Positions 31,997 to 43,436 of a stretch of 64,000 bases of DNA are shown piece by piece (position 1 is the first letter of the stretch; each line of letters starts with the position of its first letter). Below the pieces are notes generated by a model, which had not been told where the DNA came from, searched no databases, and worked only from the letters and a program-made list of their open reading frames with translations. Origin of the DNA: Haemaphysalis longicornis (lineage: Eukaryota > Arthropoda > Arachnida > Ixodida > Ixodidae); assembly GCA_013339765.2 (NCBI GenBank), contig CM023457.1, positions 72,397,717 through 72,461,716 on the forward strand, given 5' to 3'. The position numbers and the translations under genes are program-made.

Positions 31997-33314
31997 CATC
32001 ATCACCAGCCTGTCTACGCCCACTGCAGGGCAAAGGCCTCTCCCATTATTCTCCAATTACCTCGGTCCTGTGCCAACTGTGACCAATTTATCCCCGCAAA
32101 CTTCTTGATCTCATCTGCCCATCTAACTTTCTGCCGCCCCCTGCAGCGCTTGCCTTCTCTAGGGATCCACTCTGTTACCCTTAATGACCAGCGGTTATCT
32201 TGCCTTCGCATTACATGCCCTGCCCAAGTCCATTTCTTCTTCTTAATTTCTACTAATATGTCTTTAACACCAGTTTGCTCCCTGACCCACTCCGCTCTCT
32301 TCTTGTCCCTTAATGTTACACCTATCATTTTCCGTTCCATTGCCCGCTGAGTCGTTCTCAATTTAAGTTGAACCCTCTTAGTGAGCCTCCAAGTTTCTGC
32401 CCCGTAGGTGAGTACCGATAAGATGCAGCTGTCATACACTTTCTTCTTCAACGACAATGGTAGGGTGCTATTCATTATCTGATAATGTCTGCCATATGCA
32501 CCCCACCCCATTCTGATCCTTCTAATTATCTCTGCCTCATGGTTGGGATCTGGGGTCACAACTTGGCCTAAGTATATATATTCGCTTACCACTTCCACTG
32601 CCTCGCCATCTATCTCAAACTGCTGTGCTGTCCCGAGGTTATTGATCATTACTTTAGTTTTCTGCATATTAATTTTCAGGCCCACGGTTCTACTCTGTTC
32701 GCCCAGTGCGGAAAGCATGCTTTGCAATTCGTCCCCCGAGTTACTTAGCAAGGCAACGTCATCAGCAAATCTGAGGTTACTGAGGTATTCTCCATTAACC
32801 CTTACGCCCACCTGTTCCCAATCCAACGTTCTGAATACTTCTTGTAAGCATGCTGTGAATAACATTGGAGAGATTGTGTCTCCTTGTCTGACACCCTTCC
32901 TTACAGGTATTTTACTGCTCTCCTTATGGAGGATGATGGTAGCTGTAGACCCATTATAGATATCCTCTAGTATTCTTACATAATGCTCATCTACCCCCTG
33001 GTTCCGTAATGCCTGAATGACTGCTAGGGTTTCGACCGAGTCAAATGCTTTCTCATAATCTATGAAGGCTATATATAGGGGTTGAGTATACTCAGCGCAC
33101 TTCTCTATCACCTGATTGATCGGTGTGAATATGGTCCATTGTTGAATAACCTTTACGGAACCCTGCTTGTTCTTTAGGTTGACTGAAATCTAAGGTTGCG
33201 GAGATTCGGTTAGCGATTACCTTGGTAAATACCTTGTAGACGACTGACAGTAAGCTGATCGGCCTGTAGTTTTTCAAGTCCTAAGATGCAGCATAGATGC
33301 CGGCATAGATCAAA
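31997..33314 (-). mobile_element. 5'-truncated RTE-like LINE inside the satellite
   Basis: The minus-strand copy ends at 31997 with a very short 3' UTR (GGCAAAGGCC-side context CTGCAGTGGGCGTAGACAGG) and GATGATG tail, typical of RTE elements. Satellite sequence resumes on both sides, and TGGCGAGT at 31989-31996 and 33315-33322 is taken as the target duplication. LINE homology starts at about 33281; the 33 bases 33282-33314 are extra and not recognisably LINE. Confidence 0.88.
32014..33277 (-). pseudogene. RTE-like reverse transcriptase, one frameshift, truncated
   Basis: The first part (33092-33277) reads LKNYRPISLLSVVYKVFTKV, an RT fingers motif. The main frame (32014-33111, 365 codons) carries IAFIDYEKAFDSV, VRKGVRQGDTISPMLF, FADDVALLSNSG (catalytic FADD), LKINMQKTKVMI, YGAETW and WTWAGHVMRRQDNRW, ending ALQWA. 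One apparent single-base insertion near 33120 separates the two frames. The endonuclease and start are missing. It is not BovB-like in its thumb and C-terminal motifs. Otherwise uninterrupted, so a relatively young insertion. Confidence 0.9.
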
Positions 33315-36164
33315 TGGCGAGTATGGTTAGGCCAATGGCATTTCCGGACTGATGAAGGCAGGACCCTCGTAATACACTTTTCGGAAAACAAATATTCGGA
33401 ATTGCGAATTCTTAAGGACACATATCAAGGTTGCGTCTTCAATGTCACTGCCATTCCGCTACTTGAATATGCTCTGTAGTGCCGATTGATGCAATTTTAA
33501 TGTTTTTGTAATACAGGGATAAAAAGGTCAAAGTTGACAAGAAATCCGCCGTGATCGGAAACTGGAATTGAACCCACGACTTCCGCATAACGCTGCTGAT
33601 GCGGTCCTACATGCGCTATCCCGGCGACGGATTCCCTCTCGACTTACACGCAGAGCGATTAAGAGAATAAGAGATATTAAGAGAGCGGTGAACTAGCGCC
33701 GCCCTCGACCACTGTGGGAGACTCGAAGCGTCTTTCACCTTCAAAGCGGCCGCCACGTGAAACGTGGTGACAATTCTAAGTACGCTAATGGCATTTCCGA
33801 AACGCTGAAGCGAGAACCTCCTAATGCTTTTTTCGATACGGGACAAGGGATTTGGTAAGAGCACTTACCATTGACGCGGTCCATATTGCCAGTGCTATTC
33901 AGCTACTTGATTGTGCCTTGTATTGCAGAATAAGGTACTTGCCACTTCTTTGTGATACCGCAATAAATAATTAAAAGTTGAGAAAAAACCGCGCTGTGCT
34001 CGGAAGCGGGAATCAAGCAACGACCTCCGCAACTGCACTATTTCCCACCGGGCGCCACGTGAAACCTGGCCGCAAGTCGGGGTAAGCAACTGGAATTTCC
34101 GTACGGCTGAAGACAGAACCCTCCTAATGAATTTTTCGCAGAAGAAATATATGTGACGCGGGACTCCGTGAGAAAACGTATCAAAGATGCAGTACTAATT
34201 GCTACTGCCATTGGACTACTTCAATGTGCTATGTGGTTCTGATTCTAGTAATGATCATAGTTTTGTGCTACATAGACGAAGAAATGGAAGTTGAGAAAAA
34301 CTCCGCTGTGATTGGTAGCAGGAACTGAACCCACAATCTCCACTCTACAGGTTTGGTGCTCTCCCAACTCCCCTATCTCGGCGACGGAATCCCTTTCGAC
34401 TTCAGCGGGAATTTATATTTTGTTAGATTCAGAGACCGGTCAATTAGCGTCGCTCTCCATCAGCACGGGTGATGCGGAATATCTTTCATGTTCACAGCGG
34501 CTAAAGCAAGAGCCTCCGCAATGCAATTATCGCAAAACAAATATATAAGACGAGCGATTCTGTAAGAACACATGAAAGACGCAGTCCAGATTGCCAGTGC
34601 CATTGGCGACTTAAATGAGCTGGGTAGTGCAGAACAAGGTTTTTCTCACATGTTTCACCTAGAGGTATAAGAAATGAAATTGAGAAAAGAATTCAAAGTT
34701 GAGAAATGCCCGCTGTATCCGAAAGCGGGAATCGGATGCACGACCCACGCTTCGCGCATTTGGTGCGATCCGAATGGCACTATCCCGGCGAGAGATTCCC
34801 TCTCGACTGCAGCGTGGGTTTATATTTGGAAAGGTTCAGAGACTGGAGAAATGGTACCCTCATCGAGCACTGCCATAGACGCGGGGCGGAGCGTCTTCCA
34901 GCATCCCAGTGGCCTCTGCGTGAAACTTGTTTGCACCTTTGGGTAAGCCAATTGCATTTGCGGATGGCTGAATCCAGAACCCTTTTAATCCATTTTTCAC
35001 AGGACAAAATAATTCGGAAATTAAATAAATCCCAGCGGAAGATTTCCTCTCAACTTGACGGGGATTTATATCTACACGGGGTCAAAGACCGGTCAACTAC
35101 CTCTGACAGCCACCACAACGGGTAACACGGAGCATCTTTGATATTACCAGCGTCCACCAGGTGAAACGCGGTCGCAAGTCAGGGTCAGCCAACGGCATTC
35201 GCGGTCTGCTGAATCCAAGACCCTCGTAATGCAAAGCTTACAAACGAAATATAAGGGACGATATATTCTATAAAAAAATATATAAGAAATGCAGCCCTCA
35301 CTCTCAGTACCATTCGTCTACCTGAATGTGCTTTGTAGTGCTAAATAAAGTAATTTTCATATTTTTCTGATACATCTACAAAGAAGTCAATGTTGAGGAA
35401 GAACCCACTGTGATTAGAAGCGGGAATTTAACCCAAGACCTCTACTTTTCGCGTGTGGTGCGCTCCCAATTGCGCAATCCGGACTAAAGATTCCTTCTCG
35501 ACTTCAGCGAGGATTCATATTTGGAGAGGTTCTGAAGCCTGTGAAATAGCACCATCCTCGAGCACCGCGGAGAAGCGGAGCATCTTTCACGTTGCCAGCG
35601 CTCGCCAAATGAGACTTAGTTGCAATTCTGGGTAAGTTAATGGCATTTCCGGACAGGTGAAGCGAAAACCCTCTTAATGCATTTATTGTAGAAGAGAAAA
35701 AAACGGGACGAGTGATTTTGTAAGAACACATATCAATTGGATTGGATTGAATAAAGTTTATTTCAGCCGGCATAGATCAAAGATACCGTCCTTATTGGCA
35801 ATGATTTTCAGGTACTCAAATGTAATTTTGCATTGTGGAATAAAGTAATGGTCATATTCACATTATAAAGTAACGTGAATGTAACCTGCAAGTCAAGAAA
35901 AGATCCGCCGTGATCAGAATCTGGAATAGAATTTATGACCTCCGGATTACACATGTGGTTCGCCCTGAACTGTGCTATGCCGGCGATGAATTTCCTCTCG
36001 ACTTCAGCGGGGGGTTTATATTAGGAGAGGTTCAGAGGCCGGTGAAGTAGCCTCGCGGTTGACCCCCGCGGGTGTCGCGGTGCGTCTTTGATGTTCCCAG
36101 CGGCCGCCACGAGAAACCTGCCCGGAAGTGGCGGTAAACAAATTCATTGTCCGTACTGCTTAAA

Positions 36165-36690
36165 CCAGAACCCCCGAAAGATAACCCACCCCTGCTTTTG
36201 GCACGATTTTTCATTTTTATCAGAAACACCGAAAGATAACCCACCCCTAACAATAGCATCATCCCTGCCGGGGATTACACCCGCGGAAACGAGGTTCGCT
36301 AGCTTGGGTAGGGTGCGATAACAAGTCACAGGAACCTGAAACCCGGCTGCGGTAACAGCTCACAGAAACGGTGCAGTATATCAACAACCCTCGATGGATC
36401 AAAAGACTTAGAGCTTCATGAGCGGCTCGCTTCGGCGTTCTTTCCTTCTGCTTCCCTGCCAACCACGTCAAACTCTGTGCGTGAGGAGGTGGTCGACCTT
36501 TTGTTTGACAGTGAGAGCGACAGTTCGTTCGGTGGTTTTGGTGACGAATGAATACTGTGCTAATAAACCTGTGTTCGTTCTTTGGATGCGATACAATTCT
36601 CCACTTTTTTACTGCACACCGAAAGTTAGCCCATGTCATATTTTCACTTGATTTGCTATCGATCTTAGGTGGGCTGTCTCTCGGGATTTT
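36165..36690. mobile_element. Non-autonomous TIR DNA transposon inside the satellite
   Basis: The left end CCCGAAAGATAACCCACC is mirrored at the right by GGTGGGCTGTCTCTCGGG, and the left terminal motif is repeated internally near 36228. Satellite sequence flanks both sides. A plus-strand reading SVREEVVDLLFDSESDSSFG followed by a stop (about 36475-36550) looks like the acidic C terminus of a transposase, and AATAAA follows near 36561. The superfamily is not determined; the CCC start recalls piggyBac but no TTAA flank is seen. Confidence 0.55.
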
Positions 36691-37944
36691 ACGGTAATGC
36701 ATTTTTTGGAAAAGAAATATGTGGGACGAGGGATTCCGTGAGAACACATACGAAAGGCGCGGTCCATATTGTCACTACTATTCGGCCACATGACATTGCT
36801 TTGTAGTGTCGAAAAACGTAGTTGCCGTATGTTTTTAACACAGGGATAAATGAATAAAGTCTTGAAAAATCCGCCGTGGTCGGACGCAGGAATCGGGCCA
36901 TTAACATCTTATAATGCGTGTGGTGTAGTCCCAATTGCGCTATTCCAGCGAAGGATTCCCTCTCGAAAGCAGAGCGGGTTTATATTTAGAGGGGTTAAGA
37001 GACCAGTCAAGTAGCGCTGCCTTCGACCGAAGCAGGAGACGCCGATCGGCTTTCATGTTCGAAGAGGCCTCCCCGTGAAACCTTGCCGCAATTTTAGGTG
37101 AGCCAATGGCATCCCCGGCCTGCTGAAGCAACAACCATCGTAACTGATTTTTCGCAGAACAGAAATATATGGGAAGAGGGATTCTGTAAAAACACATATC
37201 AACGATGACGTCACTACTGCCTAAGCAGTTCGGCTACTTGAATGTGCAAAGTGAGGCAACTTTCTTATTTTTGGTATGCGGGGTTAAACATCAAACCTGA
37301 GAAAAAAGCCGCTGTGATTGGTAGCGGGAATGGAACCCGTGACATCCTTATAAGACATGCGATGAGCCCCCATCTGCGCTATGCTTGCGACTGATTCCCT
37401 TTTGGTTTCCGCGGTCATTTATATTTCCAGAGGTTTCGAGATAGGTCAAATGGCACCGTCATCGAGCATCGCGGAAGACGTGGAGCGTCTTCATAACCAA
37501 GAAGCCACCGCTTTTCGCACTGCTAAAGCGAGGACATTTCTAATGCGTTTTTCGAAGAACAGAAACATATGTTAACAGGGATTTGGTAAGAACACATATG
37601 GAAGACGCAGTCCGTATTGCCAGTGCCATTCGGCTACTTCAATGCGCGTTGTATTGCCGAATAAGGGAATTGCCATACTTCTTTGAGGCAAGGGGAAAAA
37701 AATCAAATTATAAAAGAAAATGAGCCGTCATCGGAAGCGGGAAACGAACCCAGGACCTTTGCATTACACGTGAGGTGCACTCATAAATGCGCCATCACAG
37801 CGACAGATTCCCTCTCGGCTTCAGCTAGAATTTAAATCTAGAGGTGTTAAGAGACCAGCCAACTACCGCCGCCCTCCACCACCATGGCTGACGAAGAGCG
37901 TGTTTCATGTTCCTAGCGTCTGCCACATGAAACATGGTAGCAGA

Positions 37945-38745
37945 CTCCGTTAAGCGAAACTGCAATACGTGCAGCTGACTGTATCGTAGTTTGAAAGCGG
38001 GGGAATGGGGGAGACTTGGCGATTTCTGTTAACTTCTTTCTAACGTGTTTTGTAGCATTGCAAAAATATTCAAGAATTGACAGGCCAGTAGATTTTACTT
38101 TCGCGCGTTGCACCAGTAAGTATTGGTTTGACTTAAAGCTTCTAAAGTTAGCAATTACAGCTCTACAGCGGCCATCCTGACAAGTACCTTCCAAGTGAAG
38201 AACGCAATAAATTTCAGCGCCTGCTAAGCTAGAATCAATGTACTGTGCAAGATCAGCCATAACCTTTCTTCTGTCTCGCTCCATTTTTCATTGCTGTCAG
38301 TTAAGCCATGAAATACGAGATTATTCCTGCGACTGCTACCTTTCATGTCGCCCAGACGTGATCGCAGTGTGTCATGGACATTACTAATGCCACTGATATA
38401 TATTGTGTGGCTTGGAACGCATTTTTAATGATACCAATAGATTTACTTCCGGGTTCGGGTGCGGCGACTCTTTCAGTGTTCGCAGCCAGTTTTGATTCCA
38501 CAGACTGGTACGGTGCTCTGACTTCATTTTCGGCTTTCAGCATGTCAGCTTGCCCACAACTGAGAACGCCTGTGCAGTGTTTTAAATCACAAAAATGCTC
38601 CGAGTTTTTCTTTTTCCGTTCGGAATTGCGGTGGAAGAGATTGCGGGATGCTTAGATGTTCTGCAACGCTTTCGTCAGCGCGTTCTTTAGTCTTTTTCGT
38701 AGGGCCAGGGCTAGGATCCACATCGCCGGAACACACGAGCGGCAT
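37945..38745 (-). pseudogene. ORF1 of an L2-like LINE with 2A-like start
   Basis: The N terminus MPLVCSGDVDPSPGPTKK resembles a 2A-type sequence. A charged coil follows (ADMLKAENEVRAPYQSVESK, about 38500-38560), then SRRNNLVFHGLTDSNEKW (38280-38340), the linker before the RNA-binding domain. The RNA-binding-like domain (38284 downward) carries MADLAQYIDSSLAGAEI and AVIANFRSFKSNQYLLVQRA, ending KHVRKKLTEIAKS, as in transposase-22-like ORF1 proteins. Frameshifts and stops interrupt it. Confidence 0.65.
38701..38745 (-). other. Degenerate 2A-like motif
   Basis: The first 15 codons read MPLVCSGDVDPSPGP. The consensus core of 2A peptides is D(V/I)ExNPGP; here it is DVDPSPGP, with Glu to Asp and Asn to Ser. 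2A-like sequences at the N termini of LINE proteins are known in several animals. Activity of this variant is doubtful. Confidence 0.5.
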
Positions 38746-39204
38746 GTCGCCGACAAGAAATCATCACACAAGTTGCAAACAGCGTGTGGGCATGGGAAAA
38801 GCAAATGTTGCGGTTGCTTGAACACTTAACCTATAGCGAGTAACTATTACACGCCTAAAGAGATAGCAGAAACGCAGCGTAAGCCATTGGATTCGTAGCA
38901 CCGCTTCCATGCTTACTGACGTGGCGGAAGTCGTCTACACTCCTTCTAATTGTCGCGGCTCGTGGTGCTGCCGGCGATGTGACGGTCTGCTACTTCAAAC
39001 TACGTTCCACGATAGTGCTAAGATATTCGTAGGTGAAGCGCATCCAAGGGCAAGTATAATCATTTGGTGAAGGCACGGGACAGAATTCCACGCAGTGATG
39101 TTGGTAGATGCAAATATCAAATGCAACCTGAACAAATTGCAGGAACAGAGTGTTAGGCATTGAATGCGGAGCGCCGCTTCCAGGCCCACTCATTCCGTAG
39201 TCTT

Positions 39205-40255
39205 GGTGAGCCATAAATGGGTTTGATATTCATAGCGAGGCCGCTTAGGCGTGTGGGGCATCAAATTGATGGTTTCTCATAAGGGAGTAACATTGTACAA
39301 ATAAGAAGTGCAACCTGGTCCTAATCTTGACTTAGTCATGGAGAATGATACATTAATTTAAAATTCATAGTGATGCTGCGGGGGTGTTCCGGGTATCGAA
39401 TTGATGGTATGAATAAGGGGATTCACATGAAACAACCAAAAAGCGGTTTTTGGGAGTAATCATGACACCGCCATGTTTAGTAATAGATCAGGTTAAAATT
39501 CAATGTTATGTGCCGCTAGGCTATGTGGGGTGTCAAGTTGAATGTCTCGATGAGGGAGATCACGTGAGAGACATAAAAATGGTTTCTGGTCATAATCATG
39601 ATATATTCATGGTGAGCCATGCAGGAGGTCTGAATTCATAATGATGCACCTTAGGCGTGTAGGGAACCAAATAAAGGTTTCGATTAGAAAAATAACGTTC
39701 GGTAAATAACAAATGCAACATCTTCATAATCATGACATAGTTATTGTGAGTCGAAGATTAGTTTAAAATTCATAGTGGTGCTGCTAATGCATGTGTGGTA
39801 TGCAATGAAGGTCTCGATGAGGGACGCACTTTTGACAAAAAATTGCTTCCTGGTTATAAACATCATACTGTCATTGTGAGTAATAGAATCGGTTAAAATT
39901 AAAAGTGTCGAGCCACAGAGACGTGTGCGGTGTCAAATTGCAGGTCTCCATTAGCTAATCACGTTGCACAAAGAAAAATTCTTTCGTGTCGTAATTATTA
40001 CATACTCATAGTGAGTCATAAATTGTGTTAAAAATCAGTGATGCCGCCCGGAGGTATGGGATATCAAATTGGAAGTCTTGATGAGGTGAATCACGTGCGG
40101 TAAATGAAAATGCTTCTTCCTTATCTTTATGAGATAGTCATGGTGAGACATAAATGAGGTTAAAATAACAAGAAATGCCGCTAGGGTGTGTGGTGTATCA
40201 AAGTAAAGGTTTCGATTAATAAAATCATCTGGGGCAATTACAAACCGCATCTCGC
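39205..40255. repeat. ~132-bp satellite, second array (about 8 units)
   Basis: Diverged units share GTCATGGTGAG-type, TTAAAATTCA, GCCGCTAGG, GTGTGGGG-TATCAAA, AGGTTTCGAT and AATCACGT-type blocks with the array at 13.7-14.4 kb. Units here differ more from one another than in the first array, so this array is older or less homogenised. Confidence 0.82.
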
Positions 40256-41930
40256 TGATCAGTGCTAGTTAGGAGTACTTAAACTGCACAAATGCATTGC
40301 GCCAAGAAATTAGTCGACCAGGGTGAGGATCCTTGGCCGGCAGATGAAGTAGACATGAGAAGAGCCTAACTGGTAACACAGGCACAAAACAAAAACGAAA
40401 ACTCAAAAGCAATGACATGATGCTTGGCCAAACCGAACGCGAAAAGCAGCAGAACAAAAGCCCACGTGTAGGTCGGAACAGCTTCTTTTTTAGCGCGTCT
40501 GGTCGGCGGTCGCCACGAGGCACGCGCTCAGGAGCGTTCACCCCGATTTTTTTGGTGAAGAAACTTGCGCATGGAGAGAAGATAGGCAGTCGCAATGAGA
40601 CACGCACTTATGAGAATTAATCCTCTTCTTTTTATTTTTCCTGAAAAGGCAAACTTACTGTTTGTAAACCAGCGACGCTGTTAAAAATGAGGAAATATCA
40701 CAATGTGTTTTCTGTGGGATATACGTGCTTGTTTTTCTTATCCACGTTTGTTCTTATTATTCCACAGCTGATGCACAGCTCGACAAGATGGGCCATTTGA
40801 ATTATTTTTACGTAACGCAGTAAAAAGCATTGGGGGCCGTCAGATCAATCACAGATATAGCGAGCAACGTTAGCGGCACAACCTGCAGCTGTACAGGGCA
40901 CTGTTCCGACCGTGTCATCCCACCGCTGCCACCAGTTGTTGCAACCGTTTCATCCCAGCGCTGACACCAGTTATTGCGACCGAGTGGGCCGACCCGATCC
41001 CAGCTCCGTAGCCTCCGGCATACGTGTGGTAGCGTGATGAAGCGAGCGGCCAGGCGCTGTTGCAGCCGTGAAGAAGTCCAGAAGCCGTAGGTTAACGTAA
41101 CTGTTTACTTCATAGTGAGAGGTGAGCCGAAGCCAAAGAACAATGCCCCAACGGGCGAGGTTACAATACAGGACTCAAGCTGAGGGACAACATGGATTCG
41201 CTGTTCTAACAGGAATGGGTTATAGCGCTTGCGGGGCTCTATTTATACCCAAAAGCGGTAACGGTCAAAACGCCAACAAGAGGCAACACGCCACGAACAT
41301 CACAGACACACACAACGCTCTTTCCAGAGTTCGTGACAGTCGGTAGGCTGAGCGCACGTTGAGTCCGAGAGAGGGGAGAGAGGAGGACTCCGCTGCGATC
41401 GCGGGGCCTCTGTGTCCTTGAAGAGCGTTGACACGAGCCTCGCCAGCAGCCCCCGAAGTTTCGAAACGCACCGAAAGCAAAGCGTCTGGCCCAGGCTTTG
41501 TCGAGACTTGAAAGTATGAGTCACCGACACGGTGGCGCCTTGTTTGAAAGGCGCACGCAGTGGCTTCGCCGCACAGCCGAGGAGTGATGGGGGAAAGTAT
41601 GGCGGCGGGCCGATTCGTAACAGCTTTTCCGCCGGGGGTCCGAGAACCCGATGGATAAGGGTCTTCAACCGTTGTCCAGAGGGATGTTTTCGAAGTGAAG
41701 TGCTCGAAACACGCTCGACTCCAGGCCTGGGCTGTACGACACCGGGCTGGAGCTTCACAGGGCCGATCACTGGACGAGTAGTGGCTCTCCAAGAACGTCT
41801 CTGGCTTGGTTCGGCAAGCAGCAGAACAACACAGGAAGACACCCATTATGAAAATGAAATTTTTCTTTCTCTTTACTTTGTGTTTCCTGCATGTTGACTG
41901 TGTGGCCTTTCTTGTGACTTTTCCTTTGTG
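40256..41930. other. No supported gene; GC-rich part at 41.0-41.8 kb
   Basis: Open frames at 41265-41846 compete in two minus frames and one plus frame, with no recognised domain. A possible solo LTR lies at 41058-41338. AT-rich DNA lies on either side. Confidence 0.4.
41058..41338 (-). mobile_element. Possible solo LTR with TATA box
   Basis: On the minus strand the segment starts TGTCACGAAC and ends GGCTGCAACA, giving TG...CA ends, and contains GGTATAAATAGAG at 41237-41249, a good TATA box. No target duplication and no second LTR were found, so this is tentative. An ordinary promoter is an alternative. Confidence 0.25.
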
Positions 41931-42345
41931 TTACCTCTAGGACATAAGCAGGCTGTGTACTTTTTATAGACCGCCAGACAAACAGCCATGATGTTTTACC
42001 TTTATATGTACTATGGTAACCACAAAGTTTAAAATTCTATTCGAGGATTTTATTTCGGACGAGAAGTATAAAACTTTAAAACTGACTTGCTTTCTTTTCT
42101 TTCTGAGTTCCGCAATTTCCTATGTGTGTACTCAAGGCAAAATGAAGTCAAAAGGCTTTGGTTTATTTCCCCGGTGTTGCCTCTAGGACATTGGGTGGAA
42201 GATAGCACTTGAATTTGCTGTCTTAATTCTTTTTCTGTGTGCCGTAATGCTGTTGCTTATGTATGTACTGAAGGCAAAATGAAGTCAAAAGACTGACTTA
42301 TGTCCTTTGTGTTGCCTCTAGGACATTGGGTGGAAGATATAAATA
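41925..42345. repeat. ~137-bp tandem repeat, three diverged units
   Basis: GT(T)GCCTCTAGGACAT recurs near 41932 (variant), 42177 and 42314. Between the last two, spacing is 137 bp. Units share CTTTTTCTG and AAGGCAAAATGAAGTCAAAA blocks. Confidence 0.75.
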
Positions 42346-42990
42346 TTTGTTGCCTTACATTCTTTTTCTGAATAGCCATAAACTAAACAATCCTGCTGGG
42401 GCTTCCTCAAGTAAACATGAAGTCGAGCATGTAAGCCTTAATTATACTCGAAAGGTTAAGATTTTGGCTTGGCTAGAGATGATAAGAAACAATGCCGATG
42501 GTTTGTGGAAATTCTGCAGCACTGTATACGTTATTTCGTGCAAGTGAGGTCTGATAAATTCGCAGAATTAATATTACGAACTGGTAAGTTTGTATGAAAC
42601 AGTGGCGTAAGAAGGATACATATTGAATGAGGCTGTTTGAAGTGTCTCCTACCTCCCCTTACGAGAAAAAAGTGGGAGGAAGAAGAATATACAGACCACA
42701 AAAAGTAAAAAGAAAAAAAAAGCCGAATAGAAAACAAAGCAATGAAAAAAAAAACAATCTAAAAGTGGTTTCCGATCGTCCTAGTCTGTGTTTTCCTTCA
42801 GGGTCGTTGTAAAATGGCTTATCCTTGCAACTAAAGCTGAAGCCCTGTACTGTTTATTGGGGTAAGCTTGCGGTTGAAATATATTGTGACAGAAAAAAAA
42901 GGACACAGCCAGAGGAGAGCAACAAGAGCAAAAGTGTCAAAATATAACCTAAGGCAGAAAAACTTCAATTATAACACAGTTTAATAAAAA
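42346..42990. other. No recognisable feature
   Basis: AT-rich DNA with A-runs around 42700-42760 and no plausible gene. Confidence 0.45.
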
Positions 42991-43063
42991 GATCACTGGG
43001 CTGGTTTCGAACCTCCGCCCTTTCGATTAGTAGGTGAGTACTTAACCTCCAAGCCGCCGAAAC
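42991..43063 (-). ncRNA. tRNA-like sequence (pseudo-tRNA or SINE head)
   Basis: On the minus strand, GGCGGCTTGGAGGTTAAGTA resembles a D-arm/A box and GGTTCGAAACC (43003-43013) is a B box. The length (~73 nt) fits a tRNA, but acceptor and anticodon stems do not pair convincingly by eye. It is probably a tRNA pseudogene or SINE head, unrelated to the satellite module. Confidence 0.35.
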
Positions 43064-43164
43064 AAAACCTAACGGCATTCAAATCGTGGGTCTAAATATT
43101 TGAGCTTGCCTAGTCTTGCTAAGCCTCCATTTGAGTGAATTATTTGCTTGTGTGAATTTGACGC

Positions 43165-43215
43165 ACGGTGCTTTTGTGTGCGTGCGTGTGTGCGTGTGTG
43201 CGTGTGTGCGCGTGC

Positions 43216-43267
<52 letters not shown>

Positions 43268-43275
43268 GCCCGTGT
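43165..43275. repeat. (TG)n microsatellite with GCGT interruptions
   Basis: A long run of TG dinucleotides with regular TGCG substitutions toward the left. The long open frames over it are repeat artefacts. Confidence 0.95.
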
Positions 43276-43436
43276 GTTTGTGTATGTCTGCGGGGAATAA
43301 TTTTTTTATCCGCCCGTTCTGTTTGTGAAAGTAAAGAAGTGAATGCTTGGACGGTGAACAAAACACAAAACAGTTAATTATGATGTAGATGACGATGATA
43401 ATAACTCCGTTTGTTAATCCATTTTTATTTGCTTTT

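Larger units (their letters stand above)
30060..37935 (-). repeat. tRNA-headed ~450-bp satellite, main array
   Basis: About 14 units. The landmark TTTATATTTGGAGAGG or variants lies near 30085, 30530, 30980, 31430, 31880, 34405, 34815, 35060, 35515, 36015, 36980, 37420 and 37835; early spacings are 442-450 bp, later ones vary through deletion. On the minus strand a tRNA-like module precedes TTTTTCTCAACTTT, CAATTACTTTATTC, GTGTTCTTAC, the CACGTGGCGG block, and TAAACCCGC. Interruptions are an RTE-like LINE (31997-33314), a short insertion at 35735-35775, and a TIR element (36165-36690). Units are diverged, so the array is old. Confidence 0.88.
37940..38990 (-). mobile_element. 5' part of an L2-like LINE (5' UTR and ORF1)
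   Basis: On the minus strand, a possible 5' UTR (38746-38990) precedes an ORF1-like reading that starts at 38745 and stops being recognisable near 37945, where satellite sequence resumes. The 3' part of the LINE is missing. Orientation is opposite to the L2-like copies at 8.1 and 27.6 kb. Confidence 0.6.

Noticed and set aside
32014..33277. BovB LINE
   Set aside because: The RT is RTE-like, but the thumb and C-terminal motifs (YGAETW, WTWAGHVMRRQDNRW) do not look like BovB.
30060..37935. CRISPR-like array
   Set aside because: Units are ~450 bp, diverged, in a eukaryotic transposon-rich context, without short identical repeats and unique spacers.
41265..41846. 193- and 180-residue overlapping minus frames
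   Set aside because: Two minus frames and one plus frame are open over the same GC-rich stretch, none with a recognisable domain; composition explains them.
43116..43361. Open frames of Val/Cys or Thr/His repeats over the TG tract
   Set aside because: They are translations of a dinucleotide microsatellite in several frames and strands, not genes.
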